64,000 nt of DNA from Achromobacter sp. UMC46 (GCF_014170335.1 NZ_LZZS01000035.1:1-64000); one strand, 5' to 3'. Counted from the first letter of the stretch, positions 45,715 through 55,934 are shown. The notes: generated by a model not told the origin, from the letters alone. Numbers and translations: made by a program.

Positions 45715-45856
45715 GGACCCTCCTCGAGTGCGGCGAACTAGCGCGCGTGACCCATGGTAGCTCAGGGCCGCGGCGCTGTGCGGCCCGCAACACCCGGGAA
45801 ACTCCGGGCTGGAACAAAGGATTGACCCAAGGCAAGTCTCAGGCAAAAAAAGGACG

Positions 45857-45883
45857 AAAAAAAGCCGCGATGGGAATCGCGGC
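45857..45883 (-). terminator. Intrinsic terminator of tRNA-fMet
   Basis: GCCGCGAT / ATCGCGGC with loop GGGA (on plus) is followed on the minus strand by seven T. It begins 16 bases past the tRNA 3' end. Confidence 0.88.
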
Positions 45884-45898
45884 TTGTTTTCTTGAAAC

Positions 45899-45975
<77 letters not shown>

Positions 45976-45995
45976 TCTGATGTGTGAACTATACA

Positions 45996-46385
45996 TCATT
46001 TTGAAATCTTGTGCAGCGCACCCAGGCGATTATTCGTGTTTTCGGGCTCATTCATGCGAAAAATATTCGCCGCCAGGCGGAAAAACCGCTCCAAAGGGCC
46101 TGGAACGTCCAGGCAGATCACTTCCGCCGGGCCGATTGCAGTCACGCGGACCGGCCCGCCGTATCCGACCCCGTGCGTTTCACCGGCATTGACCCGGATG
46201 GATACCGGCAAAGCCAGGCCGTTGGCGGCTTCGGCGGCAATGGGCGATTCTTCCACGCGCACGCTACCGGCCACGCAGACCAGCGCGGCGCCGGTTCGCA
46301 ACGTCAAAAACCGGCTGGCGCCCGCGGCGATTTCCAGGCGGCGGGTCAGAGGTGGGGCTAAGTGGGGGTCGGGTTCGGCATGCAT
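45996..46385 (-). CDS. DUF2917-like protein
   Basis: 129 aa from the ATG at 46385. The all-beta core LTLRTGAALVCVAGSVRVEESPIA, then VSIRVNAGETHGVGYGGPVRVTAIGPAEVICLDVP, resembles the cupin-like DUF2917 family common in Burkholderiales. No His metal triad is evident, so it is probably not an enzyme. It is divergent from the MocR-type regulator gene across a 169-base spacer, which suggests but does not show that the regulator controls it. Confidence 0.6.
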   Translation of the reverse strand: MHAEPDPHLAPPLTRRLEIAAGASRFLTLRTGAALVCVAGSVRVEESPIAAEAANGLALPVSIRVNAGETHGVGYGGPVRVTAIGPAEVICLDVPGPLERFFRLAANIFRMNEPENTNNRLGALHKISK

Positions 46386-46554
46386 GGTGTTCTCCAGTCG
46401 GACCCACACAGGCTACGCGGGCCCTGCTTTGCGCAACAGCCACACTCCAAGCCTTTCTGTACCGATGCAGACACTCGATTTCGGCACTGTTATGGTGTAC
46501 TTTCCCTGAATCTGTGCCTACCCTCATTCCAACCTCGGGGAGCATGATCGGCGC

Positions 46555-47994
46555 ATGGACCCACAACCGCTGTACCTCCGCCTGGCGAACCACTACCGGC
46601 GCGCCATCCAGACAGGCGTCCTGGCGCCCGCCCAGCGCATGCCGTCGGTACGCACGCTGGTGCGCACCCACCACGTCAGCCTGTCCACCGCGCTGCAGGC
46701 GTGCCGCCAACTGGAGGACGACGGGCTGATCGAAGCCCGGCCGCGCTCGGGCTATTTCGTCCTGCAGCCGCGCCGCAACAGCATCCCGCCAGTCAACGAA
46801 CCCGATATCCGCCAGACGCTCGGCGCGGCGCAGTACGTGGGCATTCACGACCGCGTCTCGGATTTCATCGCCAAATGCGAGGCCCATCCCGTCAGCGCCA
46901 ACTTCGCGCTGGCTGCGGCGGTGCCCGAGGCATACCCGATGGATGCGCTGAAGCAGGCGATGACGCGCGCGCTGCGCATGTCGCCGCAGGTGCTGGTCAG
47001 CCCCGTTCCGCCGCAAGGCCACCCCGAGCTGCGCACGGTACTGGCGCGCCGCGCGCTGGCCAACGGCATCAACGCCACGCCTGATGACGTCATCGTCACG
47101 CACGGCTGCATCGAAGCCCTGAACCTGGCACTGCGCGCCGTGGCCCGGCCGGGCGACACCATCGCCGTCGAATCGCCGACCTACTTCGGCCTGCTGCAGA
47201 TCCTGGAAAGCCTGGGGATGCGGGCGCTGGAGATTCCCACCAGCCCGCAGAACGGCTTGTCGATCGAGGCGCTGGACCTGGCGTTCCAGACGCACGGCAA
47301 TATCCGCGCGGTCGTAGTCGTGCCCAATTTCCAGAACCCTTTGGGCTGCGTGATGCCCGATGCGGAAAAAGCCCGGCTGGTAGCGCTGTGCGAACGCCAG
47401 CAAGTCCCGTTGATCGAAGACGACACCTATGGCGCGCTGACGGACGACGACACCCCGCTGGCCGCGGCCAAGTCCTGGGATGCGACCGGCAACGTCATCT
47501 ATTGCTCGTCCATGCACAAGACCCTGGCGCCCGGCATGCGGCTGGGCTGGCTGCTGGGCGGACGTTGGAAGACCCGCATCGCCATGCTCAAATTCGCGCA
47601 AAGCCGACCCAACGAACCCTTGGCGCAAATCGCCGTCGCCGAGTTCCTGGGGTCGCGCGCCTATGACCGGCATCTGACGCGCTTGCGCAGGCTGTTGAAG
47701 ATCCAGCGCGACCAGACGGCCGAAGCCATCGCCGCGCATTTCCCGCGCGGCACGCGTCTGAGCGTGCCGCAAGGCGGCATGCTGCTATGGGTGGAGATGC
47801 CCGGCGGCCGATCGGGCATGGACGTGTTCGGGGCAGCGCTTGAGCAAGGCATCCGCGTGGCGCCTGGCGCGATGTTCTCGAACGGAACGCGCTACAACCA
47901 TTTCCTGCGCATCAGCTGCGGCCAGCGCACCACGCCCGAGATCTCGCGCGCGTTGCTGACCTTGGCGCGTATCGTCGGCGAGCGCCCGGGATGA
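46555..47994 (+). CDS. MocR-type regulator / PLP-dependent aminotransferase fusion
   Basis: 479 aa. A GntR winged helix-turn-helix (MDPQPLYLRLANHYRRAIQTGVLAPAQRMPSVRTLVRTHHVS) is joined to a fold-type I aminotransferase domain. The PLP-binding Lys is in SSMHKTLAPGMRLGW and the acidic PLP partner in LIEDDTYGALTDDD. MocR proteins usually act as regulators that sense PLP or amino acids. The stop overlaps the ATG of the DedA gene (ATGA), suggesting coupled translation. Confidence 0.92.
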   Translation: MDPQPLYLRLANHYRRAIQTGVLAPAQRMPSVRTLVRTHHVSLSTALQACRQLEDDGLIEARPRSGYFVLQPRRNSIPPVNEPDIRQTLGAAQYVGIHDRVSDFIAKCEAHPVSANFALAAAVPEAYPMDALKQAMTRALRMSPQVLVSPVPPQGHPELRTVLARRALANGINATPDDVIVTHGCIEALNLALRAVARPGDTIAVESPTYFGLLQILESLGMRALEIPTSPQNGLSIEALDLAFQTHGNIRAVVVVPNFQNPLGCVMPDAEKARLVALCERQQVPLIEDDTYGALTDDDTPLAAAKSWDATGNVIYCSSMHKTLAPGMRLGWLLGGRWKTRIAMLKFAQSRPNEPLAQIAVAEFLGSRAYDRHLTRLRRLLKIQRDQTAEAIAAHFPRGTRLSVPQGGMLLWVEMPGGRSGMDVFGAALEQGIRVAPGAMFSNGTRYNHFLRISCGQRTTPEISRALLTLARIVGERPG

Positions 47995-48554
47995 ATCCGG
48001 CGCTGCATCAGTTCATCGTCGACTACGGCTTATGGGCCGTGCTGGGCGGCACCTTCCTGGAAGGCGAAAGCGTCGTGGTGTTCGCGGGTTTCCTGGCGCA
48101 TCAGCATCTGCTGCATCTGCCCGAGGTGATGCTGTGCGCCTTCGCCGGGTCCTTCGCGGCCGACCAGTTGCTGTTCTTCCTGGGCCGGCGCTACCGCGAG
48201 CACCGCCTGGTGCGGCGCATCCGCGAGAAGCCCGCCTTCGCACGCGCCCTGGCGCTGGTCGACCGCTATCCGCACGGCTTCATCCTGAGCCTGCGGTTCC
48301 TGTATGGCCTGCGCACGGTGGGCCCGGTGGCGTTGGGCATGTCGCGCGTGCCGCCGCTGCGCTTCCTTGTGCTCAACGCGGTCGCCGCCGCGATCTGGGC
48401 GGCATGCTTCAGCTTGCTGGGCTACGCCTTCGGACAGACCATCGAGTCCCTGCTGGGGCGCCTGCACGGCGTGGAAACCAAATTGGCGGTGGCCGCCGCG
48501 ATCGGCGCGGCGATCTGGCTGGCCTATCACCTGATCGCCAGGCGCCGGCGCTGA
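47991..48554 (+). CDS. DedA family membrane protein
   Basis: 187 aa. The DedA start FIVDYGLWAVLGGTFLEGESVVVFAGFLA, SFAADQLLFFLGRRYR, the region around RFLYGLRTVGPVALGMSRVPPLRFLVLN and ATWAACFSLLGYAFG-like AIWAACFSLLGYAFG are typical. DedA proteins help flip or recycle lipid carriers such as undecaprenyl phosphate and maintain the proton motive force. It overlaps the MocR gene by 4 bases. Confidence 0.9.
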   Translation: MNPALHQFIVDYGLWAVLGGTFLEGESVVVFAGFLAHQHLLHLPEVMLCAFAGSFAADQLLFFLGRRYREHRLVRRIREKPAFARALALVDRYPHGFILSLRFLYGLRTVGPVALGMSRVPPLRFLVLNAVAAAIWAACFSLLGYAFGQTIESLLGRLHGVETKLAVAAAIGAAIWLAYHLIARRRR

Positions 48555-48561
48555 CCGGCTG

Positions 48562-48834
48562 TCAGCAGACGACGCGACCGCTGGCGTACAACACGTGGCG
48601 CCGCCGCGCCTTGCGGTACCAGCCGCCGATCAGCGGCAGCAACGCCAGACGGCGCAGGATGGGATGGCGCTGGTCGAAGTCGTGCCAGGCCTTGAAGCCA
48701 TGTCCCATGCGCTCCCAGCTCTGACGCGCTTCGGGAGTAAGTTTGCCGGGGTCGAACGCCGCCAGCTTTGCCGCTTCCGAGACACGGGCCAACATGGCGC
48801 CGCCCCGGTGTTCCAATCGATACTGATTCCGCAT
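48562..48834 (-). CDS. Hypothetical protein
   Basis: 90 aa from the ATG at 48834. It is basic (many Arg/Lys, His) with one hydrophobic patch ALLPLIGGW; no signal peptide or clear domain is seen. The segment FDPGKLTPEARQSWERMGHGFKAWHDFDQRHPILRRL is amphipathic and probably helical. It is convergent with dedA. The ribosome site is weak and the start could be upstream. Function unknown. Confidence 0.55.
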   Translation of the reverse strand: MRNQYRLEHRGGAMLARVSEAAKLAAFDPGKLTPEARQSWERMGHGFKAWHDFDQRHPILRRLALLPLIGGWYRKARRRHVLYASGRVVC

Positions 48835-48913
48835 GGGGCCGCATATTACCCGGCTTGGGGCTAGCGTGTAGGAGATTGAAACAGGCTCGTGAAAAGCGCA
48901 AAAGGAGCCACCT

Positions 48914-49007
48914 TTGACCGCCCCACACAAGCCCTTGTAATTAAAGGGAAATGCGGATCTATGCCCGTACTATCCCAAGGCTTGTCCACAGAAGCTGTGG
49001 GTAACTT
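48914..49007 (+). repeat. 94-bp dispersed repeat, copy B, with inverted DnaA-box-like 9-mers
   Basis: Ungapped alignment partner of 45270-45363. It carries TTGTCCACA (48982-48990) and the inverse TGTGGGTAA (48996-49004), again five bases apart. Like copy A it sits just past the 3' end of a small minus-strand gene (stop at 49023), in the same orientation. The spacer 48835-49022 holds no gene. Confidence 0.8.
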
Positions 49008-49022
49008 CGGCCAGGGAACGGC

Positions 49023-49268
49023 TTACTTCAGCGCGGTCGCGATCATGTCGCGCACGCTTTCGAACCCCGCCACGTATTGCGGATTCTCGGAGCGCGCCAG
49101 CAGGCTGGAATAGTTCTGCTCCAGCTGCGCCTCGATCGCTTCGCGCAAACCGGGCGACGCCTTGACAAGATGCAGCATCGACAGCAAGGTCGAATTCAGC
49201 GCATCGATGCGGCCGCCCTGATGCGAAATGGTGTGCACGATGACGGCGATTTGTTCCTGGATGTCCAT
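49023..49268 (-). CDS. Hypothetical protein
   Basis: 81 aa from the ATG at 49268, supported by an AGGAGG ribosome site. MDIQEQIAVIVHTISHQGGRIDALNSTLLSMLHLVKASPG followed by LREAIEAQLEQNYSSLLARSE is predicted all helical, possibly coiled coil. No family is recognised. The repeat copy B lies 16 bases past its stop. The 171-base spacer upstream (49269-49439) shows nothing recognisable. Confidence 0.68.
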   Translation of the reverse strand: MDIQEQIAVIVHTISHQGGRIDALNSTLLSMLHLVKASPGLREAIEAQLEQNYSSLLARSENPQYVAGFESVRDMIATALK

Positions 49269-49439
49269 GTGTAAGCCTCCTGGCATTGTTGGTCGGCGCA
49301 AATCCTAGCATGGCGCCTGCGGGCCAGCCGGCGCTAGGCAAGTGCCACGGGCCGCGCTAGCATCAAGCGTAGCCGCAAGGGCACCGCGGCGCATGCCCCC
49401 GGCGCCGCCCTCGGCGCCCCGGGCCACCGGAGCGCGCTC

Positions 49440-50045
49440 ATGAAGACGATCCAGAACTATGCCCCCCCGGACACCCAGTCCCTGCAACGCTTGCAGGACC
49501 GCCTGGGCTACAGCGACGCACGCATGGCGGAACTGGCCGGGCTGGACGCGGCTACGCCCTGGCCCAGCTACGCCGGCGGCCCCGAACCCCGTCTGCTGGG
49601 CCGTCAGCGCCTGTTCTACATGGTGGCCCGCCTGGCGCTTGACGAGCGGGAATGGCAGAAGGTGCTGGCCGCCATGCGCGAAGCCGGCGCCCGCTTCGAC
49701 TACGAAGACCCGCTGGCCTCGGACGCGCCGCCCGCGCCGGCACCCCAGGCCGACGAAGAGCGCAAGTTCGGCATGCTGCTGGTCAGCCGCAACGGCGCTT
49801 TCCACGAAATGGAGCAGTTGCGCGAGTTCGCGCATTTCGCCCAGGAATCCGACGTCAGCCGCTTCGTGCATACCGTGTTCTACGACAGCGACATCGACCT
49901 GTGCCGCTTCCGCTTCGCCGACCACGACGGATTGGACGCCGCCAGCCGCGACCGCATCTTCGACGCCGCGCACAAGACCATCACGCGCTTCGAGTTCGAC
50001 GGGCGCATCTACCATGGCGGCATCCCACCCGAATCCGACGGCTAG
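49440..50045 (+). CDS. Hypothetical protein with N-terminal helix-turn-helix-like segment
   Basis: 201 aa. Residues 13-40 (TQSLQRLQDRLGYSDARMAELAGLDA) have the spacing of an XRE-type helix-turn-helix. The C-terminal half (ERKFGMLLVSRNGAFHEMEQLREFAHFAQESDVSRFVHTVFYDSDIDLCRFRFAD) is a separate alpha-beta domain. No close family is recognised. It is upstream of the Lrp-type regulator gene but probably independent. A DNA-binding role is only a suggestion. Confidence 0.65.
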   Translation: MKTIQNYAPPDTQSLQRLQDRLGYSDARMAELAGLDAATPWPSYAGGPEPRLLGRQRLFYMVARLALDEREWQKVLAAMREAGARFDYEDPLASDAPPAPAPQADEERKFGMLLVSRNGAFHEMEQLREFAHFAQESDVSRFVHTVFYDSDIDLCRFRFADHDGLDAASRDRIFDAAHKTITRFEFDGRIYHGGIPPESDG

Positions 50046-50164
50046 GCCGGCGCGCCCGCGCCGCAAGCCTTGCACCCGCCCATCTCGATCCGCAGTGACG
50101 CGCATTGACGCCGACATGCCTGCGCCTGTACCGTCGGCTCTCCCCTTTCCCCCCCGCCCTCCGC

Positions 50165-50623
50165 ATGAACGAACGACTCGACGCCATCGACCGGCAATTG
50201 CTCAGCCTGCTTTCCGCCAACGCGCGCGAACCCGCCGCGATTCTGGCGCGCAAGCTGGGGCTGGCCCGCACCACGGTGGTGGCGCGCATCGCCCGGCTGG
50301 AACGCGAGCACATCGTCTCGGGCTATGGCGTGCGTCTGGGGCGCCTGCTTGAAGAGGCCGCCGTACGCGCCTACTGCTTCATCAGCGTGCTGCCCAAGAC
50401 ACCCGCCGCCGTGATCCGGGAGCTGGAGCGGATGCCGGAGGTGGAAGAGGTGTCTTCCGTCAGCGGCCCCTACGACTATCTGATCTTCCTGCGTTGCGAA
50501 ACCCATGAACAGCTGGACGAATTACTGGACCGCATCGGCCTGATCGACGGCGTCAAGCAGACGCAGACGTCGATCGTGCTGAGCCGCAAGGTGGACCGCC
50601 GCAGCGCCGTCGCCGCCCCCTGA
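50165..50623 (+). CDS. Lrp/AsnC family transcriptional regulator
   Basis: 152 aa from the ATG at 50165 (MNERLDAIDRQLLSLLSANAREPAAILARKLGLARTTVVARIARLE), a typical AsnC helix-turn-helix. The C-terminal RAM ligand domain includes VRAYCFISVLPKTPAAVIRELERMPEVEEVSSVSGPYDYLIFLRC. Such regulators respond to amino acids as oligomers. Neighbouring genes do not identify its target. The longer upstream frame is rejected. Confidence 0.9.
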   Translation: MNERLDAIDRQLLSLLSANAREPAAILARKLGLARTTVVARIARLEREHIVSGYGVRLGRLLEEAAVRAYCFISVLPKTPAAVIRELERMPEVEEVSSVSGPYDYLIFLRCETHEQLDELLDRIGLIDGVKQTQTSIVLSRKVDRRSAVAAP

Positions 50624-50705
50624 CGCGCCGGCGCCGGATCGCCCGCCTTTTCTCCCGGCCCGACATGGTGTTGTAATGGCGGATAACGAGATTTATGGAC
50701 GACCC

Positions 50706-51010
50706 ATGCTTGCACGCCTTGCCTCCGCCGCCGCCTTGCTGACCCTGCTTTCCGCCTGTTCCAGCATGAGCGAGGTCACGTCCGTCGACAAGAACACGTA
50801 CAGCGTCACGTACAGTTCGGGCACGCAGTTGCTGACCTGGGTCGAAATCAAGAACCAGGCACAGCAACGCGCCGACCAATACTGCCAATCCCTGGGCCGC
50901 AAGCTGCAAAAGCCGAAGGTGACGTCCAACCACGCGACGGGCCTGGGCTCCAAGCGCGCCACCGTGACGTTCGAATGCGGCGCCATCGATCCCCCTAAAG
51001 ACAAAGCATC

Positions 51011-51014
<4 letters not shown>
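50706..51014 (+). CDS. Hypothetical lipoprotein
   Basis: 102 aa from the ATG at 50706. The signal MLARLASAAALLTLLSAC ends in a lipobox (LSAC), followed by SSMSEVTSVDKNTYSVTYSS. Two further Cys (DQYCQSLGRK and TFECGAI) are conserved-looking and may form a disulphide. The pattern resembles short proteobacterial lipoproteins of unknown function. Its TGA overlaps the GTG start of pdxA (GTGA), an odd coupling of an envelope protein to a cofactor enzyme. Confidence 0.75.
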
Positions 51015-51991
<977 letters not shown>

Positions 51992-52077
51992 GGCGCAGGC
52001 GAACACGGGACTACAATACGCCCCGTTTCCGGCGCCCCTTGCGCGCCGCCGCTTTCCCGACTTGCCCTTTATCCCCC

Positions 52078-53055
52078 ATGTCACGCCTTGTCCGCCTTCT
52101 GCCCGACCGTTTCACGCTTTATCTGATCTGCACCGTCATCATCGCCAGCATCGTGCCCGCGCACGGCCAAGGCGTCGTGATTTTCGGCTGGATCACCAAC
52201 ATCGCCGTCGGCCTGTTGTTCTTCCTGCATGGGGCACGCCTGTCCCGCGAGGCCGTCGTCGCCGGCCTGACGCACTGGAAACTGCATCTGACGATCTTCT
52301 CGGCCACGTTCCTGATGTTCCCCTTGCTGGGACTGGCCCTCAAGCCGGTGTTGGAGCCGCTGGTGACCCCCGAGCTGTACCTGGGCATCCTGTTCCTGTG
52401 CTGCCTGCCCGCCACGGTGCAATCCGCCATCGCGTTCACGTCCATGGCCCGCGGCAACGTGCCCGCCGCCGTATGCAGCGCCTCCGCCTCCAGCCTGCTG
52501 GGCATCTTCCTGACCCCGCTGCTGGTGGGCACGGTCGTGGCCAACGCGGGCAGCGCGCCGATCTCGTTCGACGCGGTCGGCAAGATCATGCTGCAACTGC
52601 TGCTGCCCTTCGTGCTGGGCCAGTTCGCCCGCCGCTGGATCGGCGCCTGGGTGCACAAGCACAAGGCGATGCTGAAGTTCGTCGACCAGGGTTCGATCCT
52701 GCTGGTCGTCTACACGGCGTTCTCCGAAGCCATCAACGAGGGCCTGTGGAGCACCACGCCTATCCCCGCGCTCGTGGGCCTGGTGGTGTGCTGCGCCGTG
52801 ATCCTGGCCCTGGCGCTGGGCCTGTCCGCACTGGCTGGCAAGCTGCTGGGCTTCAATGTGGAAGACCGCATCACCCTGCTCTTCTGCGGCTCGAAAAAGA
52901 GCCTGGCCAGCGGCATCCCGATGGCGCAGGTGCTGTTCGCCGGCCATGCCGTCGGCGCCATCGTGCTGCCCCTGATGCTGTTCCACCAGATCCAGCTGAT
53001 GGTGTGCGGCGTGTTGGCCGCCCGCTACGGCAAACGCCCGGAAGCCGAGGGCTGA
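52078..53055 (+). CDS. Bile acid:sodium symporter (SBF-like) family transporter
   Basis: 325 aa from the ATG at 52078; a longer upstream frame overlaps pdxA and is rejected. About ten membrane helices; MSRLVRLLPDRFTLYLICTVIIASIVPAHGQGVVIFGWITNIAVGLLFFLHGARLS opens it. The SLC10/SBF pattern CLPATVQSAIAFTSMARGNVPAAVCSASASSLLGIFLTPLL and FCGSKKSLASGIPMA mark the YfeH-like branch. Such transporters move organic anions with Na+. It ends at a shared bidirectional terminator with dnaB. Confidence 0.9.
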   Translation: MSRLVRLLPDRFTLYLICTVIIASIVPAHGQGVVIFGWITNIAVGLLFFLHGARLSREAVVAGLTHWKLHLTIFSATFLMFPLLGLALKPVLEPLVTPELYLGILFLCCLPATVQSAIAFTSMARGNVPAAVCSASASSLLGIFLTPLLVGTVVANAGSAPISFDAVGKIMLQLLLPFVLGQFARRWIGAWVHKHKAMLKFVDQGSILLVVYTAFSEAINEGLWSTTPIPALVGLVVCCAVILALALGLSALAGKLLGFNVEDRITLLFCGSKKSLASGIPMAQVLFAGHAVGAIVLPLMLFHQIQLMVCGVLAARYGKRPEAEG

Positions 53056-53072
53056 ACGCCTCCGTTGCGACG

Positions 53073-53102
53073 AAAAAAAACCGCGCCGATGCGCGGTTTT
53101 TT
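53073..53102. terminator. Bidirectional intrinsic terminator (SBF-like transporter / dnaB)
   Basis: CCGCGC / GCGCGG with loop CGAT is flanked by eight A on the left and six T on the right, so it works for both convergent genes. Confidence 0.88.
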
Positions 53103-53118
53103 CTTGAAGACCGTCAGG

Positions 53119-54501
53119 TCAGTACATGTCCCGCGGCTGCGCGCCCGAGAAGTTCAGGAAGCGCGTGCTGGAACCCTGGAAGGTCAGGCGCACCGTGCCG
53201 ATCGGCCCGTTACGCTGCTTGCCGATGATGATCTCGGCGGTGCCCTTGTCCGGCGAATCGGGGTTGTAGACCTCGTCGCGATAGATGAACAGGATCACGT
53301 CGGCGTCCTGTTCGATAGCGCCGGATTCGCGCAGGTCGCTCATCACGGGGCGCTTGTTCGGACGCTGTTCCAAGCTTCGGTTCAGCTGCGACAGCGCGAT
53401 CAGCGGGCAGTTCAACTCTTTGGCCAGACCCTTGAGCGAGCGGCTGATTTCCGACACTTCGGTTGCCCGGTTTTCACCGGATCCGTTACCCGACATCAGC
53501 TGCAGGTAGTCGATGATGATCAGGCCCAGCTGGCCGCATTGGCGGGCCAGACGGCGCGTGCGCGCGCGCACTTCCATCGGGCTCAGCGCGGGGGTCTCGT
53601 CGATGTAGACCTGCGCATCCTGCATCAGCTGCACCGCGTGCGTCACGCGGGGCCAGTCGTCGGCGATGAGCTTGCCGGTACGCATGCGGTGCTGGTCCAG
53701 CAAGCCGACCGAACCCAGCATACGCATGGCCAGCTGCACCGCGCCCATTTCCATGGAGAACACGGCCACGGGCAGACCTTGTTCGATCGCCACGTGTTCG
53801 CCGATGTTCATCGAGAACGAGGTCTTGCCCATGGACGGGCGTCCGGCCACGATGATCAGGTCGCCGCCCTGCATGCCGGAGGTCATCTTGTCCAGGTCGG
53901 TGAAGCCCGTGGGCACGCCGGTGACGTCCGAGCCGCCTTCGCGGTGGTAGAGCTCGTCGATGCGCTCGACGACCTGGGTCAGCAGCGGCTGGATCTCCTG
54001 GAAGCCCGCGGCGCCGCGCGAGCCTTCCTGGGCGATCTTGAACACCTTGGATTCGGCTTCGTCCAGCAGTTGCCGCGCTTCCTTGCCCTGCGGGTTCAGC
54101 GCCGCCGACGAGATCTCGTCGGCGATCGACACCAGCTTGCGCAGCATGGCGCGCTCGCGCACGATTTCGGCATAGCGGCGGATGTTGGCGGCCGACGGCG
54201 TGTTGTGCGCCAGCGCGTTCAAATAGGCCAGTCCGCCCGAATCTTCGGCCTTGCCGGCGCTGATCAGCGATTCATTGACGGTGATGACGTCAGCGGGACG
54301 CGCCAGCCCGATCAGCCGGGCGATGTGGTGCCAGATCAGCCGGTGGTCGTGGCGATAGAAGTCTTCTTCGGCCAGCACGTCGGCGATACGGTCCCACGCG
54401 CTGTTGTCCAGCAGCAGGCCGCCCAGAACCGACTGCTCCGCCTCGATGGAATGGGGAGGAACGCGCAGGTATTCAAGCTGGGGATCGGCAGGTGTGTTCA
54501 T
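53119..54501 (-). CDS. dnaB: Replicative DNA helicase DnaB
   Basis: 460 aa from the ATG at 54501 (MNTPADPQLEYLRVPPHSIEAEQSVLGGLLLDN); the longer frame upstream lies in the kinase-like gene. The N-terminal helical domain and the RecA-like motor are complete: Walker A GRPSMGKTSFSM, Walker B IIIDYLQLM, and ALSQLNRSLEQRPNKRPVMSDLRESGAIEQDADVILFIYRDE. It unwinds DNA at the replication fork. Its ATG overlaps the stop of the kinase-like gene (ATGA). Confidence 0.97.
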   Translation of the reverse strand: MNTPADPQLEYLRVPPHSIEAEQSVLGGLLLDNSAWDRIADVLAEEDFYRHDHRLIWHHIARLIGLARPADVITVNESLISAGKAEDSGGLAYLNALAHNTPSAANIRRYAEIVRERAMLRKLVSIADEISSAALNPQGKEARQLLDEAESKVFKIAQEGSRGAAGFQEIQPLLTQVVERIDELYHREGGSDVTGVPTGFTDLDKMTSGMQGGDLIIVAGRPSMGKTSFSMNIGEHVAIEQGLPVAVFSMEMGAVQLAMRMLGSVGLLDQHRMRTGKLIADDWPRVTHAVQLMQDAQVYIDETPALSPMEVRARTRRLARQCGQLGLIIIDYLQLMSGNGSGENRATEVSEISRSLKGLAKELNCPLIALSQLNRSLEQRPNKRPVMSDLRESGAIEQDADVILFIYRDEVYNPDSPDKGTAEIIIGKQRNGPIGTVRLTFQGSSTRFLNFSGAQPRDMY

Positions 54502-55337
54502 AACTTCAATAGTAACGGCTGCAAGATATCGGCAGCGCGGAAAAAGCCTTGGACGTCGCGCGAGGGCAAACGGCGCAACAGGGGCCGCAAGGGCCTTGCC
54601 ACGCCGCAAAGGACGCGCGCCAGGCGCGTCAGGCGGGCCTTGACCTCGGGGTCGGGGTTGCTTTCCAGGTAGACGCCAAGCGCCAGTTTACCCAGCGCCA
54701 GGGCCACATCGTCCGGCAATTTACGCAAAGACACGAGCGAGGCCAGCATCTGGAACAGATCGTACGCCTGGGCCAGCGGGCGGGACAGCGTGGAACCGAT
54801 GTTCTCTTCGAAATCGATGCGCCACAGTTCGCCGTCGCGCAGCGTGATGTTGCGAATCTGCGCGCCGCCGTGCCACATGCCTCGCGCATGGAACGCCGCC
54901 AGGTCGGTGGCGGCCGCGCGGGCCAGCCACAGCTGCGAAGTGGAGTCCTCGTTGCGGATCAGGTCGGCCAGGTCTTCGCCCACGTACTCCAGGACCAGCA
55001 GGCCTTGCTCTTGCCACCACACCTCGGGCACGCGGCAGCCGGCCTGCAGCAGCATCGACAGGCGCCGGGCCTCGTGCGCCAGGCCGTTCTGCAACAACAC
55101 GCCAGGGCGCGGGAACTCGCCCAGGAACAGCTTGCAGCCCACGCCCAGCAGGAAGGCCCGGACGTAGCGCAGCGCGTAGGCGACGCCGCGGCCGATACTG
55201 GGGCGACGGCGCTTGATGATGCAGCGCACGCCATCGATCGTCACGTCCCGCACGGAGGGTTCGCGCGAGGCATCCACGCTGTCGAGCCAGGCACGCAGGC
55301 CGGGCGGCGCGTTGTGATGGACGGGCGGCTGAGTCAA
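54498..55337 (-). CDS. Protein kinase-like (RIO/Bud32 or WaaP-like) protein coupled to dnaB
   Basis: 279 aa. A kinase-like lobe pattern is visible: the ATP-binding Lys in RCIIKRRRPS, the hinge region VLEYVGEDLADLIRN, the catalytic loop WHGGAQIRNITL (HGG in place of HRD, with Asn kept) and the metal Asp in WRIDFEEN. The compact HGG-DFE form recalls lipopolysaccharide (WaaP/Kdo) kinases and Bud32. The C-terminus is basic and helical. It overlaps dnaB (ATGA), so its translation is linked to the helicase. Substrate unknown. Confidence 0.72.
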   Translation of the reverse strand: MTQPPVHHNAPPGLRAWLDSVDASREPSVRDVTIDGVRCIIKRRRPSIGRGVAYALRYVRAFLLGVGCKLFLGEFPRPGVLLQNGLAHEARRLSMLLQAGCRVPEVWWQEQGLLVLEYVGEDLADLIRNEDSTSQLWLARAAATDLAAFHARGMWHGGAQIRNITLRDGELWRIDFEENIGSTLSRPLAQAYDLFQMLASLVSLRKLPDDVALALGKLALGVYLESNPDPEVKARLTRLARVLCGVARPLRPLLRRLPSRDVQGFFRAADILQPLLLKL

Positions 55338-55416
55338 GGGGTCCTCGGTACGAAACAGGGGCGCGCATCATGCGCAATGCCCGAAAGGCTACACGCAATG
55401 GCGGCCGGGCAAAAAG

Positions 55417-55447
55417 AAAAAAAGCCGGCGCGCGGGCCGGCTTCTTT
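55417..55447 (-). terminator. Intrinsic terminator of the rpsF-priB-rpsR-rplI operon
   Basis: GCCGGC / GCCGGC with a GC-rich loop, flanked by A and T runs, is followed on the minus strand by seven T. It begins 18 bases past the rplI stop and separates the ribosomal genes from the kinase-dnaB pair. Confidence 0.82.
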
Positions 55448-55464
55448 GCACTGCGGGTACCGGC

Positions 55465-55920
55465 TTAGGACAGTTCGCCTTCAACCAGAACCGTGACGTC
55501 GACGACAACGTCGGCGTGCAGGGCGACCTGGATCGGGAACTCGCCGATCGACTTCAGTTGGCCATTGGGCAGACGCACTTGCGCCTTTTCAATGCCTTCG
55601 AAACCGGCCTTCTTCAGGGCTTCGGCGATGTCGGCATTGGTGACCGAGCCGAACAGACGGCCGTCAACACCAGCCTTCTGAGCGATCTTCAGCTGGAAGC
55701 CGGAGACGCGCTCGCCCAGCGCTTGGGCGGCGGCCAGCTTTTCAGCCTGGACCTTTTCCAGCTCGGCGCGGCGAGCTTCGAATTCCTTCAGGGCGGCGTC
55801 GGTTGCACGACGAGCCTTGCGCTGGGGAATCAGGAAGTTGCGGGCGTAACCATCACGCACGCGGACGACTTCACCCAGGTTGCCCAGGTTGACGACTTTT
55901 TCGAGCAGAATAACTTGCAT
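55465..55920 (-). CDS. rplI: Ribosomal protein bL9
   Basis: 151 aa. The conserved start [36 protein letters not shown] binds 23S rRNA; a long helix ([25 protein letters not shown]) connects to the C-terminal domain [19 protein letters not shown]. It is the last gene of the rpsF operon, 14 bases after rpsR. Confidence 0.98.
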   Translation of the reverse strand: MQVILLEKVVNLGNLGEVVRVRDGYARNFLIPQRKARRATDAALKEFEARRAELEKVQAEKLAAAQALGERVSGFQLKIAQKAGVDGRLFGSVTNADIAEALKKAGFEGIEKAQVRLPNGQLKSIGEFPIQVALHADVVVDVTVLVEGELS

Positions 55921-55934
55921 TTCAGTGCCCCGGA

